Counted from the stretch's first letter, positions 16,515-26,294 are shown. The stretch: DNA of 43,280 bases from Synechococcaceae cyanobacterium (GCA_947378425.1 CANCJV010000036.1:1-43280); one strand, 5' to 3'. The notes: generated by a model from the letters alone, not told the origin. A program made the numbers and translations.

Positions 16515-18074
16515 TCAGATGGACGGGACGGCGAGGGGGGAGGGGGCGGCCAGGATCAGGGCGATCGTCCGGGGTGCGGCGGCGGCCACGGTGATCGGCG
16601 TGGTGGCCGTCGCCGCCAGGAACGGCTGGGCCCGCAGGGCCAGCGCCCCGGTTTCGGCTTCGCTCCAGCCCACCAGGGCACCGGGCCAGAGGCCGAAGCC
16701 GATCACCAGCAGCGTCAGGGCCAGGGCCGGCAGCCGTTCGGCCCAGCGGGTGGGCTGCCAGTCGGCCCGGGCGTTGTCGAGCCGGCCGAAGCCCACCCGG
16801 TTGAACAGGCGCACCGCGTAGACGGCCGTCAGGCCTGAAGCCACGAGGCACACCAGGGTGGCGCGGGGGAAGGCCGTCCAGCTGCCCTCGAACACCAGCA
16901 GCTCGGCCGGGAAAGCCGCCAGCCCCGGGATGCCGGCGGCCGCCATCAGCGCCAGCAGCAGCATCGCCGCCGTCACCGGCAGGCCCCGCAGGGGGTTGAG
17001 CAGGCCGGAGAGTTCGGCGATCGCCGTGGTGCCGGTGCGCCGCTCGATCAGGCCGACACAGGCGAACAGCAGGGCCACGATCAGGCCGTGGGCCAGGATC
17101 TGGGCCACCGCCCCCTGCAGGGCCAGGGGTGTGGCGGCGGCCAGGGCCAACACCAGCAGGCCCATGTGACCCAGGGAGCTGTAGGCCATCAGCCGGCGCA
17201 TGTCGCTCTGGGCGATGGCGTTGAGGGCGCCATAGACGGCACTGACGGCGCCGGCGGCGGCGATCCAGGGGGACCAGGCCGCCCAGGTGTCGGGCAGGAA
17301 GCCGACACCGAAGCGCAGCAGGCCGTAGGCGCCGAGCTTGGACACCACCCCCCCCAGCAGCATCACCACCGGGGTGGGCGCCTGGCTGTAGGTGAACGGC
17401 TGCCAGCCATGCAGCGGCACGATCGGCAATTTGAGACCGAAGGCCAGCAGCAGCAGCGCCAGGATCCAGGCCTGGGCCCCGGGGGGGAGATCGGCCTGGG
17501 CGAGTCCAGCGAAGCTGAAGTCCAGGCCGTTGGCATTGAGCCAGCCGAAGGCGAGCACGGCGGCCAGCAGGCTCAGGCCCGAGACCGCGCCGTACAGCAG
17601 AAAGCGGATCGCCGCGCCGGCGCGGCGATCCCGGCCCCAGATCGCCACCAGCAGGGTGGTGGGGATCAGCACCAGCTCAAAGGCGAGCACGAACAGCAGG
17701 GCGTTGCGGGCCAGGAAGGCACCCACCACGCCGACATTGGTGGCCAGCAGCAACGAATAGAACAGCCGTGGGCGGCTCTGATCCACAGGAGCCGAGAGAA
17801 TCGCCATGGTGCTCAGCAGAGCCGTCAGCAGCACCAGCGGCAGGGACAGGCCGTCCAGCCCCAGATCCAGCTCCAGGCCCAGCTTGGGCAGCCAGGCCAG
17901 CTGCAGATCGGCCGGCGGCAGGCGCCAGGCCAGCAGGGCGACGACCAGCTGGCTGGCCGTGGCCAGGGCCGCCAGGCTGCGCACCCGCAGGGAGGGCCCC
18001 TCGGGCAGGAGCGGCAAGGCCAGCGCCGCCACCAGGGGCAGGGCCAGCAGCAACAGCAGGGAGGAAGGGGACAT
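16515..18074 (-). CDS. ndhD3: NDH-1MS proton-pumping subunit NdhD3
   Basis: A 519-residue antiporter-like membrane subunit of complex I (NuoM/NdhD family), about 14 helices. Conserved ion-path residues are present: Glu in FELVLIP, Lys in GLKLPIVPLHGW, and the PTPVVMLLGGVVSKLGAYG segment with its second Lys. In the NDH-1MS complex NdhD3 replaces NdhD1 and helps pump protons in step with CO2 hydration by CupA. Its ATG overlaps the ndhF3 stop by one base (TGATG), so the two are translationally coupled, which fits equal stoichiometry. The C-terminal ~40 residues after the last helix are Ala/Pro-rich and weakly conserved in appearance. Confidence 0.94.
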   Translation of the reverse strand: MSPSSLLLLLALPLVAALALPLLPEGPSLRVRSLAALATASQLVVALLAWRLPPADLQLAWLPKLGLELDLGLDGLSLPLVLLTALLSTMAILSAPVDQSRPRLFYSLLLATNVGVVGAFLARNALLFVLAFELVLIPTTLLVAIWGRDRRAGAAIRFLLYGAVSGLSLLAAVLAFGWLNANGLDFSFAGLAQADLPPGAQAWILALLLLAFGLKLPIVPLHGWQPFTYSQAPTPVVMLLGGVVSKLGAYGLLRFGVGFLPDTWAAWSPWIAAAGAVSAVYGALNAIAQSDMRRLMAYSSLGHMGLLVLALAAATPLALQGAVAQILAHGLIVALLFACVGLIERRTGTTAIAELSGLLNPLRGLPVTAAMLLLALMAAAGIPGLAAFPAELLVFEGSWTAFPRATLVCLVASGLTAVYAVRLFNRVGFGRLDNARADWQPTRWAERLPALALTLLVIGFGLWPGALVGWSEAETGALALRAQPFLAATATTPITVAAAAPRTIALILAAPSPLAVPSI

Positions 18075-20002
18075 CAGCGCAGGGGGCGAAGGAGCTCGGT
18101 GGGCAGAGGCGAGGGGCCGGCCAGCAGCCAGGCCGCCATCAACAGCACCCCCAGCACCAGGGTGAGGGCATAGGCCTGGCTGCGACCGGAGGTGGTGAAG
18201 CTCAGCCGGCGGGCTCCCTCGAGGGCGGCGCCGCCGGCGGCACCGCTGAAGCCATCCACCAGCCGCTGATCCGACCAGGCGCTGAGGCGGGCCAGAGCCA
18301 GCACCAGAGCGACAACGGTGCGGTGATAGAAGCGCTCGGTCTGCATGTCATGGGCCAGCCAGTCCTGCAGGCCGCCCAGGGCCGCAGGCCAATGGACCAG
18401 CGGATGGGAGCGCAGATAAAAGAGACCCGAGAGGCCGCCACCCACCAGGGTGGAGAGCAGCAGCGGCAGGGCCAGGGGGCCCCAGCCCGGCAGGGGCAGC
18501 TGGGGCAGGACGGCGGTGAAGACGCCGTAGCGCACCAGCACCTGGGGCAGATGCAGCACCAGTCCGGTCAGCAGCAAGGTCGGCAGCACCATCAGCCACA
18601 ACACCTCGGGCGAACGGGTGGTGAAGGGGGTGGGCCGGCCGCCCCAGATCTGGCCGAAGATGCGGATCAGGCCGGCGCTGATCAGGGCATTGGTGAGCAG
18701 CACCAGGCCACCGAGCAGCAAGGGATGACCGCTGGCAGCGGTGAGAGCCAGCAGCTCGCTCAGGGCGGCGAAGCCACCGAAGGGAGGCAGGGCCATCAGA
18801 CCGGCCGCTCCCGCCAGGAAGGCGAGGCCCATCAGGGGCCGCTTGCTCCAGAGGCCACCCAGCTGGGTCAGATCCTGGGTGACGTTGGTGAGCACGATGG
18901 CGCCGATCGCCAGCAGCATCAGCGCCATCGGCAGCGGGTAGACGAGCATCAGGTGATCGGCGACGGCGGTGCCGCCGAGGCCCACCGCCACGAACAGCAG
19001 GCCCAGCCAGCTGCTGACCAGAAAGGAGAGCGCCCGCTTGACATCGACCTGGGCCAGGGCGATCAGAGCCCCCACCAGGGCGCTGGTGCCGCCCACCACC
19101 ACCAGCACGCTGGCCACCAGCGGGCTGAGCTCGATCAGGGGCTCGAGGCGCAGCAGCACCCAGGCGCCACCCACCACCACCACCGAGTTGCGCAGCACCG
19201 TCGACGGCAGGGGGCTCTCCATCGCCTCATCGAGCCAGAGATGCAGCGGAATCTGGGCGCACTTGCCCATCGGACCGGCAATCAGGGCCAGCAGGATCAG
19301 GGTGAACCCCGCCGGCAGGGCCAGTTGGTTGTTGGTCTGGTCGGCGGCCCAGGCCTGCAGGCCGTGGAAGTTCCAGGTGCCGGTGATCGGCAGCAGGGCG
19401 ATCAAGCCGACCAGCAGGATCAGGTCACCGATGCGCTTGGTCAGGAAGGCGTCGCGGGCTCCCTTGACCACCAGGGGCTGGTTGTACCAGGTGCCGACGA
19501 TCAGGTAGGTGCCGAAGGTGAGCAGCTCGAGAATCACATAGCTGAAGAAGATCGAATCGGTGAGCACCAGGGCGCACAGACCGGCCTCAAAGAAGCTGAG
19601 TGAGCCGAAGAAGCGGGGCCAGCCCCAGTCCATCTCCAGATAGGCGATCGAATAGATCTGCACCAGCACGTGCAGACCGGTGATCACCGTCATCGCGATC
19701 AGGGCCGGCTCGGTGATCAGGCCATCGAAGCCGATGCGCAGACCGGCGGTCTGCAGCCAGGTCCAGCCGAAGGTGATCGGCCGGTAGAGGGCGGCGGAAC
19801 CGGCCTGGGAGTTGGAGAGCAGGGCCAGCAGCGCCAGGGTGCTGTGCAGGAAGGCCAGCGTCACCATCGTCAGGTTGAGATAGCCGCAGGGGCGGGGCCC
19901 CGTGCGGCTGATCAACCCAGGCGACCACAGGAAGGACAGCAGGGAGGCCAGCAGGGGATAGAGGGGCACCAGCCAGGCCGACTGGGCAAAAAGCAGGGTC
20001 AT
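18074..20002 (-). CDS. ndhF3: NDH-1MS proton-pumping subunit NdhF3
   Basis: A 642-residue NuoL/NdhF-type membrane subunit with about 16 helices. Landmarks are FGSLSFFEAGLCALVLTDSIFFSY, ELLTFGTYLIVG, GPMGKCAQIPLHLWLDEAMESPLP and ALAQVDVKRALSFLVSS. It starts MTLLFAQSAWLVPLYPLLASL at ATG 20002; the frame stays open further upstream, but that part is not NdhF-like. It is the first gene of the ndhF3-ndhD3-cupA-cupS cluster, which in other cyanobacteria is induced by low CO2 through the LysR regulator NdhR/CcmR. In NDH-1MS it forms the distal pump module to which CupA binds. Confidence 0.94.
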   Translation of the reverse strand: MTLLFAQSAWLVPLYPLLASLLSFLWSPGLISRTGPRPCGYLNLTMVTLAFLHSTLALLALLSNSQAGSAALYRPITFGWTWLQTAGLRIGFDGLITEPALIAMTVITGLHVLVQIYSIAYLEMDWGWPRFFGSLSFFEAGLCALVLTDSIFFSYVILELLTFGTYLIVGTWYNQPLVVKGARDAFLTKRIGDLILLVGLIALLPITGTWNFHGLQAWAADQTNNQLALPAGFTLILLALIAGPMGKCAQIPLHLWLDEAMESPLPSTVLRNSVVVVGGAWVLLRLEPLIELSPLVASVLVVVGGTSALVGALIALAQVDVKRALSFLVSSWLGLLFVAVGLGGTAVADHLMLVYPLPMALMLLAIGAIVLTNVTQDLTQLGGLWSKRPLMGLAFLAGAAGLMALPPFGGFAALSELLALTAASGHPLLLGGLVLLTNALISAGLIRIFGQIWGGRPTPFTTRSPEVLWLMVLPTLLLTGLVLHLPQVLVRYGVFTAVLPQLPLPGWGPLALPLLLSTLVGGGLSGLFYLRSHPLVHWPAALGGLQDWLAHDMQTERFYHRTVVALVLALARLSAWSDQRLVDGFSGAAGGAALEGARRLSFTTSGRSQAYALTLVLGVLLMAAWLLAGPSPLPTELLRPLR

Positions 20003-20318
20003 GGCGGCAGGGAGACGCGGATGAGCGCCGTTGGCCGCGAAAACTAAGGAACAAATCAGGCCGCTGGGTACGAACCGGGGCAGGGAAGTCCTATGGGGAA
20101 GCCAAGCTCCCCTTATCAATCCCGCCGGGCCGTCCAAACAGCGCCGCAGCCCACGCCGCTTGCACCCAGCCCGAACGGAGCCAGGCGGAGGGGATGACGA
20201 CGCGCCAGGGAAGACCAGCCTGCAGCGCCTCCCTGGGTTCTGGGCTGAGCCGAGGCGGGAGATCCGGCTCCCTGGCGCGATCGGCGACTGCCAGAGTGAC
20301 TGTCGATTGGCGCTCCAG
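20003..20318. promoter_or_regulatory. Divergent upstream region of ndhF3 and a zinc-ribbon gene
   Basis: This 316-bp gap must carry the ndhF3 promoter on the minus strand. GGGGAAGCCAAGCTCCCC (20096-20113) forms an inverted repeat with one bulge. Beside it is TTATCAAT, which contains ATCAAT, one half of the NdhR motif reported in Synechocystis; the partner half at the expected spacing was not found. On the minus strand TTGATA (20114-20119) could be a -35 element, but the -10 match is weak. Confidence 0.35.
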
Positions 20319-20576
20319 ATGGCCTGTACCAAATGCGGTGGCCGCATGCTTACCAAGGTGGGCCGCCGCCAACCAATGCTGATCTGCTGCGATTGCGGTC
20401 AGCCCGCGAAACAGGGCGCCAGCAGCTCCGAACGGCAACACCGGATCCGCGGCGCCCTGTTCATGGTGGCCCTGGCGGCCGTCGCCGCCATCGCCCTGTT
20501 CCTCTCCCACATCAACGACAGAGCCGGGGAGGGCCTGCTGCCGGCCGAGAAGAGCGAACAGCCCCAGCAGGAGTAG
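20319..20576 (+). CDS. Small zinc-ribbon membrane protein, function unknown
   Basis: Although the frame is open from 20031, only the last 85 codons look real. From ATG 20319 it reads MACTKCGGRMLTKVGRRQP with cysteine pairs C3-x-x-C6 and C23-x-x-C26, a compact zinc-ribbon of about 30 residues. A single transmembrane helix follows (~48-63, FMVALAAVAAIALFLS), then an acidic, Gln-rich tail. The upstream portion is Arg/Pro-rich like a shadow frame, and a TM segment directly after a zinc-ribbon is a common small-protein plan in cyanobacteria. It is divergent from ndhF3, so the two could share regulatory DNA. No function is assigned. Confidence 0.65.
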   Translation: MACTKCGGRMLTKVGRRQPMLICCDCGQPAKQGASSSERQHRIRGALFMVALAAVAAIALFLSHINDRAGEGLLPAEKSEQPQQE

Positions 20577-20672
20577 GACCAGGGGCCAACCGAGGCGCCC
20601 AGGCCGAGACATCAGGAGCCAGTCCTGTCGTGGGCGCTGAACCCAGACCCTAAACCCCGAAGCAACGACAGC

Positions 20673-23447
20673 TCAGCTGTCGGCGTGACAACGGCGACGC
20701 CAGAGCCGCCACAGTTTCTCCGACTCCAGATAGAAGAAGAACAACAGGCTCACGCCCATGCAGATCAGCAGGTCCTGGCCGGCCAGGGGCACGGTGCCGA
20801 AGAACCTGGCCAGAAACGGCACGTAGAGCAGGGCCAACTGCAGGCCCGAGGTAAGCAGCACAGCCCAGAGCAGCCAGGGATTGGAGAAGGGCTTCACCTG
20901 CAGCAGCGGCAGGTCACTGCGGGCCGACAGGGCGTGGCCCATCTGGGCCAGACAGAGGGTAGTGAACACCATCGTTTTCCAGGGCCCGCCATTGCCGTAG
21001 GTGCGATAGGCCCAGACCATCAGGCCAATCGTGATCAGACCGAAGACGACACCGATCCGCAGGATGTAGCTGCCGATGCCACGGGCGAAGATCGACTCCC
21101 CCGGCGCCGCCGGCGGTCGCTCCATCAGGCCCGCCTCGCCGGGCTCCAGGGCCAGGGCCAGGGCCGGCACGCCATCGGTCACCAGGTTCATCCAGAGAAT
21201 CTGCAGCGGTGTCATCGGCACCCCCACCAGGCCCACCAGGGGCGCGGCGGCGATCGTCACCAGTTCGCCGACGTTGCTGCCGAGGATGTACTTCACGAAG
21301 CGGCGGATGTTGGCGTACACCAGGCGCCCCTGTTCGACCGCGTTGACGATCGTGGCGAAGTTGTCGTCGAGCAGCACCATCTCGGAGGCCTCCTTGCTCA
21401 CCTCGGTGCCGGTGATGCCCATGGCCACGCCGATGTGGGCCTGTTTGAGGGCCGGGGCGTCGTTGACGCCATCGCCCGTCATCGCCACGATCTCGCGCCG
21501 CCCCTGCAGGGCCTTGACAATGCGCAGCTTCTGCTCGGGCGGGACCCGGGCATAGATGCTGCAGTGGCCCACCAGCTCCTGCAGGGCCGCATCGTCGAGC
21601 TGCTCGAGCTCACGGCCCAGCACCACCTCGCCGCCCGGTTCCACCAGGCCGATGGCGGCGCCGATGGCGCGGGCCGTCAGGGGATGGTCGCCGGTGATCA
21701 TCACCGGGCGGATGCCGGCGCGGCGGCAGCGGGCCACGGCCTCGGGCACCTCCGGCCGGGCCGGATCGAGCTGGGCCATCAGGCCCAGCAGCACCAGCCC
21801 CTCAAGGCCATGGTCGGGACTGGGGTGATGGGGGGCACAGGCGAAGGCCAGCACCCGCAGGCCTGAGGCCGCCAGTTCCCGCGCCTGCTCCAGCCACCAG
21901 GAGCGCTCACGCTCCTCGAGGGGAGCCATGCCGCCGCCATCGAGCCAGCGATTGCAGAGGGAAAGGATCACCTCCGGCGCCCCCTTGCTGATCATCAGCG
22001 TGTGGGAGCCCTCCGCCGCGGCGCCGAGGGGGGCCTGGAGGCTGCCGGTGGGGTCGCCCACCCAGACCGCCATCAGCTGGCGTTCGGAGCTGAACGGAAT
22101 TTCGGCCAGCCGGTCGTTGTGGCTGCGCAGAGCAAAGGCATCGATGCCGGCCTTGGCGGCGACCACCACCAGGGCGCCCTCGGTGGGATCGCCGAGCACA
22201 TCCCAACGGCCCTCACTCTCGCGTTTGAGTTCAGCGTCACTGCAGAGCACCCCGGCCTGCAGCAGCAGTTGCTGGGCGCCGGCGGCCACCCCGGCGCGAG
22301 CGCCGGCCGGTGCCGCCAGATCGCGCTGGCTGAACTGGCCCCTGGGGTCGTAGCCGTGGCCACTGACGGCGATGGCGCCGGTGCCGCTGCGCAGCTCCTG
22401 CACCACCTGGCGGTTCTGGGTGAGGGTGCCGGTCTTGTCGGAGCAGATCACCGTGACCGAGCCCAGGGCCTCGACGGCGGGCAGCCGGCGGATCAGGGCG
22501 GCGCGCTGCACCATGCGCTGGGTGCCGATCGCCAGGGTGACGGTGATCACCGCCGGCAAGCCCTCGGGCACGATCGCCACCGCCATCGACAGGGCCACCT
22601 CCAGCAGGTTGAGCAGCTCCTGGCCCATCAGGGCGCCGATCACCACCACCAGCGCCACCAGGGCCAGCGACGAGCCCACCAGCACCCTGGCCAGCCCATC
22701 GAGCCGCTGCTGCAGTGGCGTTTCCTCGCCGCCGGCCGTGTTGATCAGCTCGGCGATCTGGCCCAGTTCGGTGGCCATGCCGGTGGCCGTGACCACGGCC
22801 GTGCCCCGGCCCCGCACCACCTCGGTGCCCTGGAAGACGCTGTTCTGCCGCTCCAGCACCGGGGTGCCGGGCTCGAGCACCAGCTGGGCCTGCTTGAAGA
22901 CGGCTTCGGCCTCACCGGTGAGGGCCGCCTCGCGCAGGCCCAGTTCCGCCACCTCCAGCAGGCGGGCATCGGCCGGCACCCGATCGCCCGCCTCGAGGCG
23001 GATCAGATCACCGGGCACCAATTGCTCACTGGAGAGCCGCTGCCATTCGTCGTCGCGGCGCACCAGCACGAGGGGCTGGGCCATCTGGCGCAGGGCCAGC
23101 AGGGCATCCTGGGCCCGGCTTTCCTGCAGATAGCCCAACAGGGCATTGAGCACAACGATCAGCACGATGGCGATCGCGTCTTTGGGGAACTTCTGAGCGA
23201 CCCAGGCCACCCCGGCGGACACCGCCGCCACGGCCAGCAGCATGATCAGCATCACATTGCTGAATTGATCCCAGAGGATCCGAAACTTGCTGCGCCCGGC
23301 TTTGAGCTCAAGGCGGTTGAGGCCCACCCGGGCGAGCCGCTCGACCGCGCTGGCGGTGCTCAGACCGGAGGCGCTGCTCTCCAGCCGCTGGAGACACTCC
23401 TCCGGGGGCATGGTGTGCCAGGCGGACAGGGGCTGGGAGGAACTCAA
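20673..23447 (-). CDS. P-type Ca2+-transporting ATPase (PacL/PMCA-like, type II)
   Basis: A protein of about 924 residues with the full P-type layout: cation-ATPase N-terminal domain ([14 protein letters not shown]), actuator TGE loop (ALTGEAEAV), phosphorylation site SDKTGTLTQ (~335), TGD hinge ([12 protein letters not shown]) and [18 protein letters not shown]. Calcium site II residues match SERCA: VPEGLPA in M4, and NVGE and NLVTD in M5-M6. In M8 the site-I Glu of SERCA is a Gln (LAQMGHAL), as in plasma-membrane pumps, so one Ca2+ per cycle is likely. It should export Ca2+ from the cytoplasm. Start: TTG 23447 keeps the conserved Trp-His; ATG 23411 would cut it off; ATG 23615 would overlap the divergent ktrB gene. 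Confidence 0.88.
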   Translation of the reverse strand: MSSSQPLSAWHTMPPEECLQRLESSASGLSTASAVERLARVGLNRLELKAGRSKFRILWDQFSNVMLIMLLAVAAVSAGVAWVAQKFPKDAIAIVLIVVLNALLGYLQESRAQDALLALRQMAQPLVLVRRDDEWQRLSSEQLVPGDLIRLEAGDRVPADARLLEVAELGLREAALTGEAEAVFKQAQLVLEPGTPVLERQNSVFQGTEVVRGRGTAVVTATGMATELGQIAELINTAGGEETPLQQRLDGLARVLVGSSLALVALVVVIGALMGQELLNLLEVALSMAVAIVPEGLPAVITVTLAIGTQRMVQRAALIRRLPAVEALGSVTVICSDKTGTLTQNRQVVQELRSGTGAIAVSGHGYDPRGQFSQRDLAAPAGARAGVAAGAQQLLLQAGVLCSDAELKRESEGRWDVLGDPTEGALVVVAAKAGIDAFALRSHNDRLAEIPFSSERQLMAVWVGDPTGSLQAPLGAAAEGSHTLMISKGAPEVILSLCNRWLDGGGMAPLEERERSWWLEQARELAASGLRVLAFACAPHHPSPDHGLEGLVLLGLMAQLDPARPEVPEAVARCRRAGIRPVMITGDHPLTARAIGAAIGLVEPGGEVVLGRELEQLDDAALQELVGHCSIYARVPPEQKLRIVKALQGRREIVAMTGDGVNDAPALKQAHIGVAMGITGTEVSKEASEMVLLDDNFATIVNAVEQGRLVYANIRRFVKYILGSNVGELVTIAAAPLVGLVGVPMTPLQILWMNLVTDGVPALALALEPGEAGLMERPPAAPGESIFARGIGSYILRIGVVFGLITIGLMVWAYRTYGNGGPWKTMVFTTLCLAQMGHALSARSDLPLLQVKPFSNPWLLWAVLLTSGLQLALLYVPFLARFFGTVPLAGQDLLICMGVSLLFFFYLESEKLWRLWRRRCHADS

Positions 23448-23506
23448 CGGCTTCCACGTCGGAGTGGGCGCAACCCTATGGTCGGAATTGCATAAATGGG
23501 TCACCG
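23448..23506. promoter_or_regulatory. Short divergent promoter region between the Ca2+-ATPase and ktrB-like genes
   Basis: Fewer than 60 bases separate the two divergent starts. An AT-richer patch (CTATGGTCGGAATTGCATAA, 23476-23495) contains TATGGT on the plus strand and TATGCA on the minus strand as possible -10 elements. The genes probably share control DNA; no operator is recognised. Confidence 0.3.
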
Positions 23507-25012
23507 ATGGCCACGCACCGGTCGGCCGCCGCCGTGACCAGGCGCCCACACCGCCGGTGGCTGCGGGACGCCCTGGTGCCGTTGGCCCGCCTGCAGCAAG
23601 CGCGCAAGCAGCCATCGCACAAACAGCCGTCGCGCTGGCAGCTGCAGCAGTGGCGCAAGCAGCTCACCGTGCCCCAGTTCACGCTGGTGACCGGCCTGCT
23701 GGTGATCGCCTCCGGCACCCTGCTGCTGGCCACCCCGGCCTGTTCGCACGAGTCGGTGGGACTCTGGGAAGCCCTGTTCACCGTCACCTCGGCGATCACG
23801 GTAACGGGCCTGTCGATCATCGATGTCGGCAGCGAGCTCACCGGCGTGGGGCAGGCGGTGCTGGCGGGGCTGATCCTCACCGGCGGCCTCGGCCTGATGG
23901 CGATCACCACCTTCCTGCAGGGCTTCGTGCAGGGCCGCTCCGGCCTGCGCCACCGGCTCGACAAGGGCCGCTGCCTCGATGAGTTCGGCGTCGGCGGCAT
24001 CGGGCCCACCTTTCACTCGATCCTGCGCACGGCCAGCTGCGTGATGGCCACGGGCACGGTGATCCTGTTCTGCTTCGGCTTCAACGACATTGAGAATGGC
24101 GGCCAGCGCCTGTGGGCCTCGCTGTTTCACTGCATCAGTGCGTACAACAACGCCGGTTTCGGTCTCTGGAGCGACAACCTGGTCCACTACAAGGGCAACG
24201 CCGTCGTCAACGGCGTGATCGGCAGCCTGATCGTGATCGGGGGCATCGGCTGGCGGGTCACCAACGAACTCTGGAGCCAGCGGCGGCGGCTGGGGGGCTT
24301 TCGCCGGCTGAGCCTGCACAGCCAGCTGGTGCTGCGCAGCACGGCGATCCTGATCGGCCTCGGCGCCCTGGGGCTGCTGGTCACCGAGCAGTTCGCCCCC
24401 GACGGGGTGGTGGCCTCCCTGAACCTCTGGGACAGGCTGCAGGTGACCCTGTTCCAATCGATCACGGCCCGCACCGCCGGCTTCAACACCGTGCCCCTCT
24501 CGATCAGCACCCTCTCGGATGCGGGCCTGCTGCTGCTGATCGCGCTGATGTTCATCGGCGCCAGCCCCGGCGGCACCGGCGGCGGCATCAAGACCACCAG
24601 CTTCGCAATCCTGATGGGCGCCACCCGCTCCACCCTCGAAGGGCGCTCCGAGGTGGTGATCCACCGCCGCCAGATCCCCGGCGAGCTGGTGCTCAAGGCG
24701 GTGGGGGTGACCCTGGCCTCGGGGCTGTTCGTGCTGCTGATGACCCTGCTGCTCGGTCTGGGGCCCACCGCCGGCGGCGAAGCCACCACCCCTGCCTTCA
24801 GCTTTCTGGAGAAGCTGTTCACCTGCATGTCGGCCTTTGCCACGGTGGGCCTGGATGTGGGTGTGACCGCCGAGCTCAATCGCTGGGGTCAGCTGGTGCT
24901 GATGGTGGGCATGTTCGTGGGCCGGCTCGGCGTGATCCTGTTGCTCTCGGCGCTCTACGGCCGCCGGCCCCGCTCCCGGGTGGGCTACCCGCGCGAAGAG
25001 GTGCTGATCTGA
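23507..25012 (+). CDS. K+ transporter channel subunit, KtrB/TrkH family
   Basis: A 501-residue membrane protein with four M1-P-M2 repeats and a basic cytoplasmic N-terminus of ~55 residues. The four selectivity-filter loops are visible: SAITVTGLSII, AYNNAGFGLWS, ARTAGFNTVPL and SAFATVGLDVG, each with its conserved Gly. The flexible gating-loop region GGTGGGIKTTSFAI is present. These identify a SKT-superfamily K+ (Na+-coupled) uptake subunit; length and Gly in all four filters favour KtrB. KtrB normally works with a cytoplasmic RCK ring protein KtrA and, in Synechocystis, KtrE; no such gene is visible here. Its last 28 bases overlap the convergent antiporter gene. Confidence 0.9.
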   Translation: MATHRSAAAVTRRPHRRWLRDALVPLARLQQARKQPSHKQPSRWQLQQWRKQLTVPQFTLVTGLLVIASGTLLLATPACSHESVGLWEALFTVTSAITVTGLSIIDVGSELTGVGQAVLAGLILTGGLGLMAITTFLQGFVQGRSGLRHRLDKGRCLDEFGVGGIGPTFHSILRTASCVMATGTVILFCFGFNDIENGGQRLWASLFHCISAYNNAGFGLWSDNLVHYKGNAVVNGVIGSLIVIGGIGWRVTNELWSQRRRLGGFRRLSLHSQLVLRSTAILIGLGALGLLVTEQFAPDGVVASLNLWDRLQVTLFQSITARTAGFNTVPLSISTLSDAGLLLLIALMFIGASPGGTGGGIKTTSFAILMGATRSTLEGRSEVVIHRRQIPGELVLKAVGVTLASGLFVLLMTLLLGLGPTAGGEATTPAFSFLEKLFTCMSAFATVGLDVGVTAELNRWGQLVLMVGMFVGRLGVILLLSALYGRRPRSRVGYPREEVLI

Positions 25013-26172
25013 GTTGAATCGGCCCGGGCCAGGCGCCGCTCCAGCAGCAACAGACCGAGCACGGTCGTGACCGTGACCATCAACACCAGGGACGAGAACT
25101 GGAGGGAATCGATCAGCCCCGCCGACAGGGCCGTGGTGGCGAACACCAGCCCCGGCAGGCCGCGCGGCACCAGGCCGAACACCACCAGCCAGCGATCCAC
25201 GCCGCCGCGGCGCTCAGTGGCCGTGATGCCGAAGCCGCAGACCAGCTTGCTGAGCAGGGCCAGGGCGATCAACACCAGGGCGAACCACCAGGAGGCGGGC
25301 CGCAGCAGGGTGTGGGCATCGATGCGCATGCCGACACTGATGAAATAGAGGGGCAGAAACACATCGGCCAGCACGGTCAGCACCGGCCGCACGTCCTGGG
25401 GCAAGGGCGACAACCGCGCCAGCAGCACCCCGCCCCAGAGGGCCCCGAGCAGGCTGGTCAGGCCCAGGGCCTCCCCCAGCCAGGCCGCCGCGATCAACAG
25501 CAGCAGGATCCCCAGGGGACTGGTCGGTGGCTGGCGCTGCCGCCGCCCCCAGCGATCCACCAACGGCAGGCTCAGGGCCGCCGCCGCCAGACCGAGCACA
25601 GGACCGAACAGCCCCAGCCCGGAACCGCCCATGGCCCGGCCCGCCATGGCGGTGGCGATGGCCAGCAGACCGATGGCAGGCAGATCGTCCAGCACCGAGA
25701 CCGCCACCAGCAGCCGCCCCGACGGGGTCTGCAGGGCCTGGCGTTGGGCCAGCACCCGCAGGGTGACGCCGGTGCCGGTGGCGCAGAGCACCGCCAGGCA
25801 CAGCAGGGTGGTGGGGGTCGAGAGGGCGAACCAGCTCCTCAGCGGCCAGAAGGCCAGCAGCGGCGCCAGAAAACTGATCGCCACCAGGCGGCTCAGGGGC
25901 CGCCGCTGGCGGAGCAGCAGATCGCCGCGCACCTCCAGGCCCACCTGGAAGAACAGCGTCAGCACCCCCAGTTCCGTCAGGCCGCTGAGGGGCGCCACGG
26001 CCGTGAACGGCAGCACCGTGTTGCCGAGCACGAAGCCGATCAGCAGCTCCAGCACGATCGCCGGCACCGCCCAGCGGGCCAGGCCACCGGCACTCAATCG
26101 GGCGAGCAGCAGCCCGATCAGCAGGATCAGCAGCGTGCTGAGCAGGGAGGGAGCAGCCATCTCGGGCCTCAA
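24985..26172 (-). CDS. CPA2-type cation:proton antiporter
   Basis: A 395-residue Na+/H+-exchanger-fold protein (PF00999) with about 12 helices and no RCK/TrkA-N tail. The ion-site helix reads VLDDLPAIGLLAI, the double Asp characteristic of electrogenic CPA2 antiporters. TGTGVTLRVLAQ before it and FLPLYFISVGMRID after it match the KefB/GerN/NapA group. It would exchange Na+ or K+ for H+. ATG 26172 is given; ATG 26160 (MAAPSLL) is equally plausible. Its 3' end runs 28 bases into the ktrB-like gene on the other strand. Neighbouring K+ and Ca2+ transporters suggest an ion-homeostasis set; which cation it moves is not decided by sequence. Confidence 0.85.
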   Translation of the reverse strand: MRPEMAAPSLLSTLLILLIGLLLARLSAGGLARWAVPAIVLELLIGFVLGNTVLPFTAVAPLSGLTELGVLTLFFQVGLEVRGDLLLRQRRPLSRLVAISFLAPLLAFWPLRSWFALSTPTTLLCLAVLCATGTGVTLRVLAQRQALQTPSGRLLVAVSVLDDLPAIGLLAIATAMAGRAMGGSGLGLFGPVLGLAAAALSLPLVDRWGRRQRQPPTSPLGILLLLIAAAWLGEALGLTSLLGALWGGVLLARLSPLPQDVRPVLTVLADVFLPLYFISVGMRIDAHTLLRPASWWFALVLIALALLSKLVCGFGITATERRGGVDRWLVVFGLVPRGLPGLVFATTALSAGLIDSLQFSSLVLMVTVTTVLGLLLLERRLARADSTQISTSSRG

Positions 26173-26294
26173 CGCGAACAGCTCGAGCCGTGGTCGGCGG
26201 CCGGTGGCGGCACCCCGGCCGGCACCCAGGGCCGTGACGCTAGCGAAAGGGAGCTGGCGGCCTAGCGTTGGCCCTTACGCCCGTCCCCTCCCGC

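Noticed and set aside
17768-19603. 611-codon plus-strand frame opposite ndhF3
   Set aside because: Shadow of NdhF3; Gln/His/Gly-rich with no domain.
20031-20318. N-terminal extension of the zinc-ribbon protein
   Set aside because: The 96 upstream codons are Arg/Pro/Gly-rich without conserved look; the compact zinc-ribbon plus helix starts naturally at ATG 20319.
26173-26294. ydaO-type c-di-AMP riboswitch before the KimA-like gene
   Set aside because: The 122-bp gap is too short and lacks recognisable conserved riboswitch blocks.
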